Source of the DNA: Enterobacillus tribolii
GTDB lineage: Bacteria > Pseudomonadota > Gammaproteobacteria > Enterobacterales > Enterobacteriaceae
DNA length: 64,000 nt
Assembly (NCBI RefSeq): GCF_003363015.1
Contig: NZ_QRAP01000004.1
Coordinates: forward strand, 340,505-404,504
Reading direction: 5' to 3'
The translations under genes and the position numbers were made by a program. Below are positions 25,986-35,115 of the stretch, one piece after another. Each line of letters begins with the position of its first letter. Position 1 is the stretch's first letter. The notes under the pieces are model-generated. The model had not been told where the DNA came from, made no database searches, and saw only the letters and a list, made by a program, of their open reading frames with translations.

Positions 25986-26588
25986 TTAGCGGTCTGTGTA
26001 ATCTTCTAACATACCGCTTGAGTCACTACTATTCGCACCCACATCAAAATTGATGGTCTTAAACCTGGCCGAGTTGGTCGCGGTATAAATTACCGTATGT
26101 TGAATATTTCGATGTCCAAGGTAATCCTGAATCAGTCTTGTATCTTTACCTTTATTTGCCAAAGCAAATCCACATGCATGACGCAACATATGCGGGTGAA
26201 CCTTGACATCGAGTTTCGCCACTGCACCATACTTCTTCATTAACTCATAAATCTGCTGGCGGGAGAGCGGCTTTCCATGCTGGGAAAGGAACAGCCAGGG
26301 CGTATCGCTATTGAGCCATGTCTTACGCTCTTCCAGCCATAAGCGGATTGCTTCTTTTTCACATTTTTGCAATGGATGCGTTGTTGATAACCCTTTCTTC
26401 AAACGAGTAATAAAGATATGTTCATCATGGATATCATCAATTTTAAGCTGGCGAAGCTCACTCACTCTTAACCCATGAAAATAACACACCATAATGAGAC
26501 AACGATCACGATAATAGTTTGTCCCCAAAGGAATGGCATCTATTATTGCCTTAACCTCGCTTTCAAGAAGGTATTTTCTTTTAGCCAT
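25986..26588 (-). CDS. FimB/FimE-type tyrosine recombinase
   Basis: A 200-residue minimal tyrosine recombinase, the size of FimB/FimE/MrpI proteins that flip fimbrial promoters, and shorter than phage integrases. The catalytic residues are all visible: R41 (HGLRVSEL), K64 or K65 in TRLKKG, H133 and R136 (HPHMLRH), H159 (YLGHRN) and the nucleophile Y168. There is no arm-binding domain. No fimbrial operon is adjacent and no FimB-type 9-bp repeat pair is obvious nearby. It might act on a distant invertible element or be an orphan. AT-rich composition suggests acquisition. Confidence 0.88.
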   Translation of the reverse strand: MAKRKYLLESEVKAIIDAIPLGTNYYRDRCLIMVCYFHGLRVSELRQLKIDDIHDEHIFITRLKKGLSTTHPLQKCEKEAIRLWLEERKTWLNSDTPWLFLSQHGKPLSRQQIYELMKKYGAVAKLDVKVHPHMLRHACGFALANKGKDTRLIQDYLGHRNIQHTVIYTATNSARFKTINFDVGANSSDSSGMLEDYTDR

Positions 26589-26824
26589 AGACGATCCCTT
26601 TAATGATTTAGGTTTTTATTGTGAGGGCAAGATCATCCTATAGACTATTCCTAGGAAGAGATAGATGAAAACACAAAAACAAACTTTATGGCATCGTAAA
26701 AGAATATTAAATTCAATCAGTTAAATGAAGCAAAAAGGCAATAAACAACAAAAACCTCGCCTAAGAACCCACCCAATTAAAGAATGAAACCAATCACCGA
26801 AAATTCACTTAACAAAGATGTGTT

Positions 26825-26929
26825 ATGAAAAGGATACAATTTTTGGAAAAACTTTTCAGCAATAATAGGAAGGATGTTAAAAAACATGAATCTCAGGATA
26901 GTGGTACGAATACCAATGCAAAAATGTAA
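26825..26929 (+). CDS. Possible very small protein (34 aa)
   Basis: An ATG-started frame whose product begins MKRIQFLEKLFSNNRKDVKK and ends in a polar tail. It lacks a good ribosome site and I recognise no homologue. It is listed only because it is the most protein-like frame in a long gap. Confidence 0.2.
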   Translation: MKRIQFLEKLFSNNRKDVKKHESQDSGTNTNAKM

Positions 26930-27227
26930 TTCACCTCACGCATCCAAACCAAATAAAAACCAACAATCAATATTTCCATCACTAATAATTCAATCTGTAT
27001 TTAATTCCCAGGATATATATTAAAACATATATATATTCACGCCCTTTTAAACAGACTCATTTTTATTCAGTGTGCTACCTGGTTTCTCGTCTATATCCTC
27101 ATGGCCTATTCTCAAAGCCTGAAGTGGCGCCAGGTATCAGAATAACGTTATCTGTGAACTGGCCTCGTCCCTGAGGCAACGCTGCTTCATGTCAGTACAA
27201 CGCGTTATGATGAGGTCGTTTATTCAT

Positions 27228-27254
27228 GACAAACGGGCTGACATTACAGCCCGT
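27228..27254 (-). terminator. Hairpin downstream of the citrate operon
   Basis: An 8-bp perfect stem (ACGGGCTG / CAGCCCGT) with a 6-base loop, followed on the minus strand by TTTGTC. It lies about 100 bases past the last gene of the citrate-lyase operon and is the best candidate for its terminator, though the T run is short. Confidence 0.45.
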
Positions 27255-27353
27255 CATCTCTGGATGAACCCGCATGGACTGAACATAACATAGGGTTCCT
27301 GACAGCGGAAAAATGTCGGGCTCAATATATACTGTAATCTGAAAGCAATTTCT

Positions 27354-28787
27354 TCAGAGCAAGTTATTTTGCATTAAGAAGTTCCACCATGGGATACCAA
27401 TCGCCATGTGCACAATAAAAGTCAACAAAGCAACTATGGTTCCAACTATCCACCATGATTTAATATCGTTATAACCTGCAGCAAAGATAATTGGCCCGGC
27501 CGCGCCGCCATAGTGCGTAATACAGCCACCGTAAGAGTTAGAAAACAGAATAGCCAACGCAAGGAGTACAGGGGCGGTACCGGTCACCAGGCCCACCGTT
27601 GCAAATACAGGAACCATGGCTGCTACATAAGCTCCGCCTGAAGCGAACAGGTAGCGCACAACGATACTTAAAAAGACGATCATCATGACGGTACTGTTAC
27701 CCGGTCCCAGAAAATCCAGGTGCTCGGACATAAAGGCCGCCAGCCATTTAAAAAATCCTACCTTGCTTAAGGTCGCACTGAGTCCGATAATTCCGCCATA
27801 CCAGATTAAGGTATTCCAGCCGCCTTTGTTTTGCAGGACATCATTCCAGCAAATGATCCCAAAGACAAGGGCACCGACCATCGCGATCACTGCAATAGAG
27901 GATTCATTAAGCCCCAGGTAGCGGGAGAAAATCCATCCCAATAAAGCGGAGATAAAGACAACAATCAGGCCTTTCTCTTTTCCGCTCATCGGCCCGAGCG
28001 CATTCAGGCCGTCTGTACCGATTTTGATATTGTCTATCGCTTTTAATTCTGGACGCGTTACTTTATAACCAATGTAGGGAATAACAGCCAACATTAAAAG
28101 CCCTACTGGCACAGCCGCCAACGCCCAACCAACCCAGCTTATCTGGGTATGAAAAATATCAGAAATCAACTGTAGCGCCAGGGCATTACCCGCAAAGGCA
28201 GTTAAAAACATATAACTGGTGGTTTTCGTCACCATATACACATTTACCATAAGGTAACGACCAGCCTTACACGGGCTCTCATTCGGCGTTGAACCTAACA
28301 CCAGGGCAATGCTGTTGATAATTGGGAACACCACTCCACCCGCACGGGCCGTATTAGAGGGGGTAGCCGGCGACAGAATTAAATCTAACAGCGCCGTAAT
28401 ATATCCCAGCCGCAGGGTCGTACCGCCGAACTTTAAAATAAACCAGTACGCCAGCCGTTTCCCCAATCCGGTGGTCACAAAAGCGGCACTTAATGTAAAT
28501 GCACTAAAAACAAGCCATGTCGTCCCTGACGCATAACCGCTCAGAATATCTATCGACTTTACGGGCGAATCGGCAAAATTTGCTATCGCCAGGCATGACA
28601 ACCCCACCGCTGAAAGCATGATAACAGGTTCAGGATAAGGCTTACTCACCAGTCCGACAATGGATGCGAGATAAATGCCCGCCAGTACCCATGCTTCTTT
28701 TGTTAATCCTTCTGGCGGAGGAATTACTATCGATAATAATATTATCAATATAAGAAGAGCTAGTTTTGCGTTTTTCGATTTAAACAT
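27354..28787 (-). CDS. DASS-family di/tricarboxylate carrier (CitT/YbhI-like)
   Basis: A 477-residue inner-membrane carrier of the divalent anion:sodium symporter family, which includes CitT (citrate/succinate antiporter), TtdT and YbhI. About twelve hydrophobic segments are visible. Characteristic motifs are LILSPATPSNTARAGGVVFP and, near the C-terminus, SNSYGGCITHYGGAAGPIIF. It occupies the position of citT at the end of a citCDEFXG cluster, but two genes (a hydrolase and acnB) are inserted before it. Substrate is probably citrate or aconitate, possibly exchanged for a dicarboxylate; this is inference from context. Confidence 0.87.
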   Translation of the reverse strand: MFKSKNAKLALLILIILLSIVIPPPEGLTKEAWVLAGIYLASIVGLVSKPYPEPVIMLSAVGLSCLAIANFADSPVKSIDILSGYASGTTWLVFSAFTLSAAFVTTGLGKRLAYWFILKFGGTTLRLGYITALLDLILSPATPSNTARAGGVVFPIINSIALVLGSTPNESPCKAGRYLMVNVYMVTKTTSYMFLTAFAGNALALQLISDIFHTQISWVGWALAAVPVGLLMLAVIPYIGYKVTRPELKAIDNIKIGTDGLNALGPMSGKEKGLIVVFISALLGWIFSRYLGLNESSIAVIAMVGALVFGIICWNDVLQNKGGWNTLIWYGGIIGLSATLSKVGFFKWLAAFMSEHLDFLGPGNSTVMMIVFLSIVVRYLFASGGAYVAAMVPVFATVGLVTGTAPVLLALAILFSNSYGGCITHYGGAAGPIIFAAGYNDIKSWWIVGTIVALLTFIVHMAIGIPWWNFLMQNNLL

Positions 28788-28818
28788 ACGTCACCCCTAT
28801 CACAGGCCATTCCGTTGG

Positions 28819-28853
28819 CAGCAGAAACTTCAGAGAAAAAGAAGCTTCTGCTG
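28819..28853 (-). other. Stem-loop between acnB and the carrier gene
   Basis: Thirteen-base arms (CAGCAGAAACTTC / GAAGCTTCTGCTG) pair with a single mismatch (a G-U pair in RNA) around a 9-base loop. There is no T run after it on the minus strand. It may lower or protect the distal transcript, setting the carrier's expression apart from the enzymes. Confidence 0.6.
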
Positions 28854-28894
28854 TACAATGGTGCTATATACTATTGATTTCTCAATGTGACATA

Positions 28895-31504
28895 TTAAAA
28901 GACCTGATCAGGGAATCTTTTAATAACACCCGCTTCATTAAGCGTTGACTGATATTCTGGAAGCCGATCAAAATTTAAATAGCGATAGGTATCATCACGA
29001 GTGCTGTTGATTTTATCCATATACCAGAAATATTGTTCGACAGTCGGCATCTTCCCTAAAATAGCCGCCACGGCGCTAAGTTCAGCCGATGCCAGAAATA
29101 CGTTAGCATTGGTCCCCAGACGATTTGGGAAATTACGGGTGGATGTGGAAACAACATGGCTTCCCTGCCGTACCCGCGCCTGGTTTCCCATACACAGCGA
29201 ACACCCGGCAGGTTCGATTCGGGCACCGGATTTAATAAACTGATTAAAATATCCTTCTTTGGAAAGCTGCTGCGCATCCATTTTTGTCGGCGGAGCCAGC
29301 CAAAGCCTTGTGGGTATTTCACTGGCATCTGCAATTATTTTGCCGGCGGCGCGGAAATGACCGATATTCGTCATGCAGGAACCAATAAACACTTCATCTA
29401 CCGGCGAATTCGCTACCTCAGACAACAGACGGGCATCATCCGGATCATTAGGCGCGCACACGATGGGTTCAGTAATCTCTGCTAAGTCGATGTCAATTAC
29501 TGCGGCATACTCCGCATTTTTGTCGGCAACCATAAGCGACGGATTAGCCAGCCAGGCTTCTATTTCAGCAATACGCCGCTCCAGCGTCGCTGAATTTTCG
29601 TAACCCTGGCGAATCATCCAACGCAGCAGAGCGGCATTGGAGCGCAAATATTCTGCTACGTTTTCTTCTTCAAGGCGCAGTACACATGCAGCAGCTGAAC
29701 GTTCGGCGGAAGCATCGGCCAGCTCGAAAGCCTGTTCCGCTTTCAGCATGCCAAGCCCCTCAATTTCCAGGATACGACCGGAGAAAACATTGATCTTATT
29801 TTTTTTCTCAACCGTCAGTAAACCTTGCCTGATGGCATAAAATGGAATGGCATGGACCAGATCGCGCAAGGTAATCCCTTTTTGCATCTCCCCGGAAAAG
29901 CGGACCAATACCGACTCCGGCATATCCAGTGGCATAATGCCCGTTGCGGCAGCAAAAGCCACCAGTCCGGAGCCCCCCGGGAAAGAGATCCCCAATGGGA
30001 AACGCGTATGAGAATCAGCCCCGGTGCCTACCGTATCAGGGATAAGCATACGGTTAAGCCAAGAATGGATGATGCCATCGCCCGGTTTCAGCGCAATACC
30101 ATTCCGGCGGCTGATAAAATCAGGCAGCGTTTCATGCAGCTTCACATCTACCGGTTTAGGGTAAGCCGATGTATGGCAAAAAGACTGCATAACCAAATCG
30201 GCCGAAAAGCTCAGGCAGGCCAGATCCGTTAGCTCATCGCGCGTCATTCCCCCGGTGGTGTCCTGAGAGCCAACCGTTGACACTTTAGGTTCGCAGTATT
30301 GCCCCGGGCGAATCCCCTCAACGCCGCATGCTCTCCCCACGATTTTCTGCGCCAAGGTAAAGCCGGCTGCAGAAGGTGCCGGCGCTTTTGGCTGCCGGAA
30401 AACATTGGAAGGCGCAAGCTTCAGGGATTCACGTGCTTTTGCCGTCAGGCTTCTGCCAATGATTAACGGAATACGCCCTCCGGCGCGGACTTCATCAAGC
30501 AACACATCCGTTTTCAATGTAAATGAGGTGATTAACCGTTGGCTGGCGGATTCGCGAACCTCCCCCTGATAAGGATAGAGATCGATAAGCATCCCTGTTT
30601 CCAGCCCGGAAACATCCATTTCGACCGGAAACGCGCCGGAATCTTCAAGCGTGTTGAAAAAGATAGGGGCAATGTTTCTCCCAAAAACAAATCCACCGCT
30701 TCGCTTATTCGGCACCCAGGGAATATCATTGCCGATATGCCATAAAATGGAGTTAGTTGCTGATTTTCGTGAAGAGCCAGTCCCCACAACATCACCGACA
30801 TACACCAGCGGGTAACCCTCTTTCTTCAACTGCGCCAACTGCTGTATCGGGCCCCGGCATCCGGGCTCATCGGGTTGCACACCATCACGCAGATTACTCA
30901 ACATGGACAGCGCATGCAGAGGAATATCCGGACGTGACCATGCTTCCGGCGCAGGTGATAAATCATCCGTGTTCGTTTCCCCTGTGACTTTAAAGACGTT
31001 AAGCGTAATTTTTTCAGGCAACTCCGGACGGCGAATAAACCATTCGGCATTTGCCCATGATTGAATTACTTTTTGTGCCCAAACATTTCCTTGTTCAGCC
31101 TTTTCTTCAATATTCTTAAATTTTTCAAAAATAAGAATTGTTGTACTTAATTGTTCCGCCGCACTCCCGGCCCATTCAGGTTTATCCAATAAATCAATAA
31201 GCGGCTGAATATTATAACCACCCTGCATAGTTCCCAGCAGTTTAATTGCCTGCTGAGGTGTAATGACACTCGCCGGGTTCTCATCTTTAATCAGGCGATA
31301 AAGGAATTCTGCTTTGAGCTTTGCCGCGGGATCTACACCTGGCAATACGCAATGAGTCAGCAGTTGAATAAGCGTGTTTTTATCATCACGCCCCCCGCTA
31401 ACCAGAGACGTAATTAATTCTTCCGTTTGTTCTGCAGTTAATGGTTTAGGCGGAAGGTTTTTCAAAGCCCGTTCTTGTACGTGCTGATTATAAGCTTCTA
31501 ACAT
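28895..31504 (-). CDS. AcnB-type aconitate hydratase within a citrate-lyase operon
   Basis: An 869-residue bifunctional aconitase B, which interconverts citrate, cis-aconitate and isocitrate (and can hydrate 2-methyl-cis-aconitate). The HEAT-like N-terminal domain, swivel domain (TGETNTDDLSPAPEAWSRPD) and catalytic domain are complete. The iron-sulfur ligands C710 (FIGSCMTNIGHF), C768 and C771 (CSLCMGNQARV) are conserved. The sequence is clearly related to E. coli AcnB yet diverged over its length, so it looks like a paralogue dedicated to this operon, not the housekeeping TCA enzyme. Ribosome site GGAG; it lies between a hydrolase gene and the DASS carrier. Confidence 0.92.
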   Translation of the reverse strand: MLEAYNQHVQERALKNLPPKPLTAEQTEELITSLVSGGRDDKNTLIQLLTHCVLPGVDPAAKLKAEFLYRLIKDENPASVITPQQAIKLLGTMQGGYNIQPLIDLLDKPEWAGSAAEQLSTTILIFEKFKNIEEKAEQGNVWAQKVIQSWANAEWFIRRPELPEKITLNVFKVTGETNTDDLSPAPEAWSRPDIPLHALSMLSNLRDGVQPDEPGCRGPIQQLAQLKKEGYPLVYVGDVVGTGSSRKSATNSILWHIGNDIPWVPNKRSGGFVFGRNIAPIFFNTLEDSGAFPVEMDVSGLETGMLIDLYPYQGEVRESASQRLITSFTLKTDVLLDEVRAGGRIPLIIGRSLTAKARESLKLAPSNVFRQPKAPAPSAAGFTLAQKIVGRACGVEGIRPGQYCEPKVSTVGSQDTTGGMTRDELTDLACLSFSADLVMQSFCHTSAYPKPVDVKLHETLPDFISRRNGIALKPGDGIIHSWLNRMLIPDTVGTGADSHTRFPLGISFPGGSGLVAFAAATGIMPLDMPESVLVRFSGEMQKGITLRDLVHAIPFYAIRQGLLTVEKKNKINVFSGRILEIEGLGMLKAEQAFELADASAERSAAACVLRLEEENVAEYLRSNAALLRWMIRQGYENSATLERRIAEIEAWLANPSLMVADKNAEYAAVIDIDLAEITEPIVCAPNDPDDARLLSEVANSPVDEVFIGSCMTNIGHFRAAGKIIADASEIPTRLWLAPPTKMDAQQLSKEGYFNQFIKSGARIEPAGCSLCMGNQARVRQGSHVVSTSTRNFPNRLGTNANVFLASAELSAVAAILGKMPTVEQYFWYMDKINSTRDDTYRYLNFDRLPEYQSTLNEAGVIKRFPDQVF

Positions 31505-31577
31505 ATGCTCTCCGGATCAGATATTAGTTACCTGAATGTTAGTCATGTAATAGAGTATTTTTTGTAAAACCTATTTT

Positions 31578-32138
31578 TTAAAAATAGCGCTGAAGGCTTT
31601 CACCAAATTCTGCCAGCTGCTCCAATCCATAATTCCATTCCCCGAATCCTGACTCGGTATTGATATGTCCGGCTTCGCCAATATCGATTACACGAGCGCC
31701 CCAGCATTCCGCCCAAAACTGCGCGCGTTTAAAAGGCATTAATGGGTCGTTTCGACTCACAAACATGAGGCTGGATGTTTGCAATTGCTCGGGAAGGACC
31801 GCGTCCTCCAGTTCGAAGAATGATGGCTCCGCCGGAGCGACCATGACGATGCCCGCAATATTCATTTTTTGCGTCTGAACCAGACGACATGACGCAAGCG
31901 CCCCAAAACTATGCCCGACCAGAATGGCCGGGAGCTGACAGGTGACCAACTCCCGGCGGATAGCGGATAACCAGGCGTCAATATCAGGATCCAGCCAGTT
32001 TCGTTGACTTATCCGTTTCCAAAAAGGAAAGCGACGACTCCAGCAACTTTGCCAGTGATGCTCATCACTGTCTCTCAGGCCCGGTACCAGAATAATCGTG
32101 AACTTCTCACTCAACTGTTCCAGACGTTGCGTAGTCAT
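31578..32138 (-). CDS. RBBP9/YdeN-type alpha/beta hydrolase
   Basis: A 186-residue soluble serine hydrolase. The nucleophile elbow is VGHSFGA (S77), with D131 (SRNDPLMPF) and H158 (EAGHIN) as plausible triad partners, the layout of the RBBP9/YdeN family. It sits 32 bases after citG and 73 bases before acnB, in the same direction, so it is probably co-transcribed. The substrate is unknown; the family contains esterases of broad activity. An ester of a tricarboxylate is an attractive but untested guess. Confidence 0.82.
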   Translation of the reverse strand: MTTQRLEQLSEKFTIILVPGLRDSDEHHWQSCWSRRFPFWKRISQRNWLDPDIDAWLSAIRRELVTCQLPAILVGHSFGALASCRLVQTQKMNIAGIVMVAPAEPSFFELEDAVLPEQLQTSSLMFVSRNDPLMPFKRAQFWAECWGARVIDIGEAGHINTESGFGEWNYGLEQLAEFGESLQRYF

Positions 32139-32170
32139 AGCGCCCTCCTCTCCATGTTCAAAACCACTTA

Positions 32171-33043
32171 TCAGGCCGGATAATGGGAAAGCACCCAGCC
32201 AACGGCAAGGAGATCCGCACTGCCGCCAGGGCTAATATTTTTCTCAATCAATGCGTTATCCATTTTTATCAACGCTTTTCTGAGTTTTTCTCCTGACAGA
32301 TTTTTTATGCTCAGAACTCTTTTGGCGTAGCGCTGCACATATTTCAGGCCTTTTAGCCCCCCCCGGGAAAGCACGTTGGTATCGGGATTGGCTGCCATTA
32401 AAGCAAGGAGCATCTTCAGTAGCGCATCCTGCTCAGACAATCCCTCCCGTAACGACTTTTCCCACTGCGGCAGTCCGTAGCGTCTGACGGTAACAAAGCC
32501 ATTCTCAGCCTCACCCCGCGCACCGGTAAAACCAAAGGACTGAAAAATATGCTCACCTTTTGTTTTTGCTTGTCCGATCCTGTTAAGTTCATTGTCAACC
32601 AGGCCTGCGCACATCGCGCTGATTTCCCGGCACAGGTTACGCTGGCTGAGTAACTTATTACCTTTAACAAGGCGCCCCGCAGCAGCACACAAAAGACCAA
32701 GTGAAAAAACGCCGCCTTTATGCGTATTTACGCCACCCGTAGCGTTGAACATCGCCTGTTCGCATGCCAGACCAATGGGCCTTATCGCCAATAGTGTCTG
32801 AGAGGCGGGGGAATCCGCCGTGGCTTTCCCTTGCTCAAAAAAGCGTATAAACCAGGGAGAGACGGCGGTAATACTGTCCATAAACAGCGTGATATTCATA
32901 TCACGATGCGCCCCGTTATTTTCGCCATCAACCAGCCCCGGTTTGGGCGTTAATGTCACCTCCCGATACATCGCTTCAGTGGACAGCCAGGCGATGTTTC
33001 GTACAGACTCAACCCGGTTAACGTCGACGGCTAAAATAGTCAT
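32171..33043 (-). CDS. citG: Triphosphoribosyl-dephospho-CoA synthase CitG
   Basis: CitG makes 2'-(5''-triphosphoribosyl)-3'-dephospho-CoA from ATP and dephospho-CoA, the precursor of the citrate lyase prosthetic group. The 290-residue product carries the family motifs TPKPGLVDGENNGAHRDM near residue 32 and the region ATGGVNTHKGGVFSLGLLCA near 102. The start overlaps the end of citX by 26 bases. In some bacteria citX and citG are fused; here they are separate but overlapping. Confidence 0.94.
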   Translation of the reverse strand: MTILAVDVNRVESVRNIAWLSTEAMYREVTLTPKPGLVDGENNGAHRDMNITLFMDSITAVSPWFIRFFEQGKATADSPASQTLLAIRPIGLACEQAMFNATGGVNTHKGGVFSLGLLCAAAGRLVKGNKLLSQRNLCREISAMCAGLVDNELNRIGQAKTKGEHIFQSFGFTGARGEAENGFVTVRRYGLPQWEKSLREGLSEQDALLKMLLALMAANPDTNVLSRGGLKGLKYVQRYAKRVLSIKNLSGEKLRKALIKMDNALIEKNISPGGSADLLAVGWVLSHYPA

Positions 33044-33566
33044 AGGTTAAATCCTCAATAACTTGCGCAAGTTCGCTCTGAGAATGGCGGCGCATACGGG
33101 AGCAGACGTGAGCAGGTTCATCACAAATGAAGCACTGGCGCATGGGCTGACGTATCTTGCTACGCTTGATTAATCCGGATTTTGGGCAAAATACATCGAT
33201 GTCCCACAAACGTCCGAGAGGATGACTATCTTCAAGATGCACCGTGACATGTTTGATCATCCAGGCAGGCACCGATACGGACCAGAACGCCTCCGGTCCT
33301 GTAGGCTGGAAACGCATTTCCTGCCTGGATATTTCCCAGCGGTGTTTACGCAGCAACTGGCCAAGGGCTTCCTTCGCCTCCGCCATAACCTGCCGGGCAA
33401 GGAGGGTATCTTTCACCGCACCGGGCCAGACGAGCGTGGTTGAAATCATCGGCTGCTCAAACCGGAACAGCCACTCTTGCTGCAACTTTGCACGCGCGTC
33501 TCTGGCTTTAAGGACATCCTCAAGGGTGATGGCCACGCATGAAGCTTCTGTCGTTTCGCTGATCAT
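33018..33566 (-). CDS. citX: Apo-citrate lyase phosphoribosyl-dephospho-CoA transferase CitX
   Basis: CitX transfers the triphosphoribosyl-dephospho-CoA group to the serine of CitD, making holo-citrate lyase. At 182 residues it has the usual length. Conserved elements include the LGRLWDIDVFCP segment and the cysteine-containing RQCFICDEPAHVCSRMRRHS segment. It overlaps citF by 4 bases and citG by 26 bases. Confidence 0.94.
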   Translation of the reverse strand: MISETTEASCVAITLEDVLKARDARAKLQQEWLFRFEQPMISTTLVWPGAVKDTLLARQVMAEAKEALGQLLRKHRWEISRQEMRFQPTGPEAFWSVSVPAWMIKHVTVHLEDSHPLGRLWDIDVFCPKSGLIKRSKIRQPMRQCFICDEPAHVCSRMRRHSQSELAQVIEDLTYDYFSRRR

Positions 33567-35083
33567 TCTTTTACCTGCCTTACAACATCAATGACGCTGC
33601 CATCGCGGTAGCGCACAACACCCACAATGCGGGAAGTAAATTCAATCGGTTTCGGGTTGCCGGAAATCACCAGCGATTTCTGATAAAGCGCCTCAATATC
33701 AACAACGGGTAAGCCGGCGGCAATCAGTCTCTCTTTAACCTCCGGACGGGCGGGATTAACGGAAATGCCATGGTCTGTAACCAGCACGTCAATGCTTTCG
33801 CCCGGGGTAACGCGAGTCGTAACGTGCCTGACAACGGTGGGAATGCGGCTGCGGATCAAAGGGGCGACCACGATGGTTAAATTCGCGGCGGCGGCAACAT
33901 CGCAGTGACCACCGGATGCGCCGCGCATCACGCCATCAGAACCGGTCAGAACGTTCACATTGAAATCCGTGTCAATTTCCAGCGCGCTTAAGATGACAAT
34001 ATCTACGCGATCGCAGCAGGCGGCTTTAGCGGCAGGATTAGCATAAACACTGGTTGAGATTTCAATATGGTTCGGATTTTTCGCCAGTGAATCCCCGGCG
34101 ACACCATCAAAGCTTTGTGTATCCAGCAGTTTGGTAATAAGTCCTTTTTCATGCAGATCCACAATGCTGCCGGTAATGCCGCCCAAGGCAAATCTTGCGA
34201 CAATATTGTGCTTCCTCATGCGCGATTCCAAAAACCGGGTGCAGGCCGTAGACGCGGCGCCCGATCCCGTTTGCAGCGAAAAACCATCACGGAAATAACC
34301 GGAATGCTCAATCACGTCCGCGGCAGAGCGTGCAATCATTAACTCTCGCGGATTGCTGGTCACGCGGGCGGCACCCACGCTGATTTTTGCCGGGTCGCCA
34401 ACGCTGTCGATTTTGACAATATAATCAACCTGGTCCTGAATAATGCTGGCTGGCATATACGGAAACGGCTCAATGCTTTCTGTCAGCAAAACCACCTTTT
34501 TGGCGTATTTTGCATCAACCATGGCATAGCCAAGCGAACCACATCGGGATTTGCCGCCGCTGCCGCTGGCATTGCCATACTCATCGCAACAGGACACCGC
34601 TAAAAAGGCGACATCAATATTAATTTCACCCTTTTCAATCAGATTCACCCTGCCGCCATGCGAGTGGATCTGCACAGGCTCCTCCATCAGCCCATGTGAA
34701 ATAGCATCGGCTAATTCACCACGCATCCCTGAAGTATAAATCCTGGAAATAACGCCTTTTTTAATATGCTCAATCAGCGGCGTGTTGCAGGTCATCAGAG
34801 AACTTGATGCCAGCGTCAATCCTTGTAAGCCTTTTTCCGCCAACTTAGACATCACGTAATTAATAACTTTATCGCCCTCGCGAAAGGCGTGATGAAATGA
34901 AACGGTCATACCATCATGTAAATCGCAGCGGGCTAAAACCTCGTCTAACGTGTCGAAAAGTTTCCGCTGATATTTTTGACAGGTATCCGCAAGATAAGGC
35001 GTATGCGTGTTGGCGCCGGAAAAAGCCTCATATTTATGAGGAGTGCCAGGTATTTTCTGAAGTTCTTCCGTTAAATTATTCAT
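33563..35083 (-). CDS. citF: Citrate lyase alpha subunit (citrate:acetyl-ACP transferase)
   Basis: CitF swaps acetyl for citrate on the acyl carrier subunit. The 506-residue product matches the family length and contains GKSRCGSLGYAMVDAKYAKK, LQTGSGAASTACTRFLE and GVMRGASGGHCDVAAAANLT, which are conserved in citrate lyase alpha chains. It lies 32 bases after citE, and its end overlaps citX (ATGA-type, 4 bases). Confidence 0.96.
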   Translation of the reverse strand: MNNLTEELQKIPGTPHKYEAFSGANTHTPYLADTCQKYQRKLFDTLDEVLARCDLHDGMTVSFHHAFREGDKVINYVMSKLAEKGLQGLTLASSSLMTCNTPLIEHIKKGVISRIYTSGMRGELADAISHGLMEEPVQIHSHGGRVNLIEKGEINIDVAFLAVSCCDEYGNASGSGGKSRCGSLGYAMVDAKYAKKVVLLTESIEPFPYMPASIIQDQVDYIVKIDSVGDPAKISVGAARVTSNPRELMIARSAADVIEHSGYFRDGFSLQTGSGAASTACTRFLESRMRKHNIVARFALGGITGSIVDLHEKGLITKLLDTQSFDGVAGDSLAKNPNHIEISTSVYANPAAKAACCDRVDIVILSALEIDTDFNVNVLTGSDGVMRGASGGHCDVAAAANLTIVVAPLIRSRIPTVVRHVTTRVTPGESIDVLVTDHGISVNPARPEVKERLIAAGLPVVDIEALYQKSLVISGNPKPIEFTSRIVGVVRYRDGSVIDVVRQVKE

Positions 35084-35115
35084 CTTAAATCCTGTTGCTA
35101 TAGGCTGAATGGAGA

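Larger units (their letters stand above)
26589..27353. other. AT-rich gene-poor region between recombinase and citrate operon
   Basis: About 765 bases, strongly A+T-rich in the left part. It contains one weak 34-codon frame (26825-26929), an AT dyad around 27010-27036 and a terminator-like hairpin at its right part (27228-27254). I found no clear invertible-element repeats and no recognisable gene. Confidence 0.6.

Noticed and set aside
26980..27040. AT dyad (runs of TATATAT) as a replication or partition site
   Set aside because: It is simple-sequence AT palindrome without iterons or DnaA boxes.
33018..33566. CitX-CitG fusion
   Set aside because: The frames overlap by 26 bases but are in different phases with separate starts and stops, so they are two proteins.
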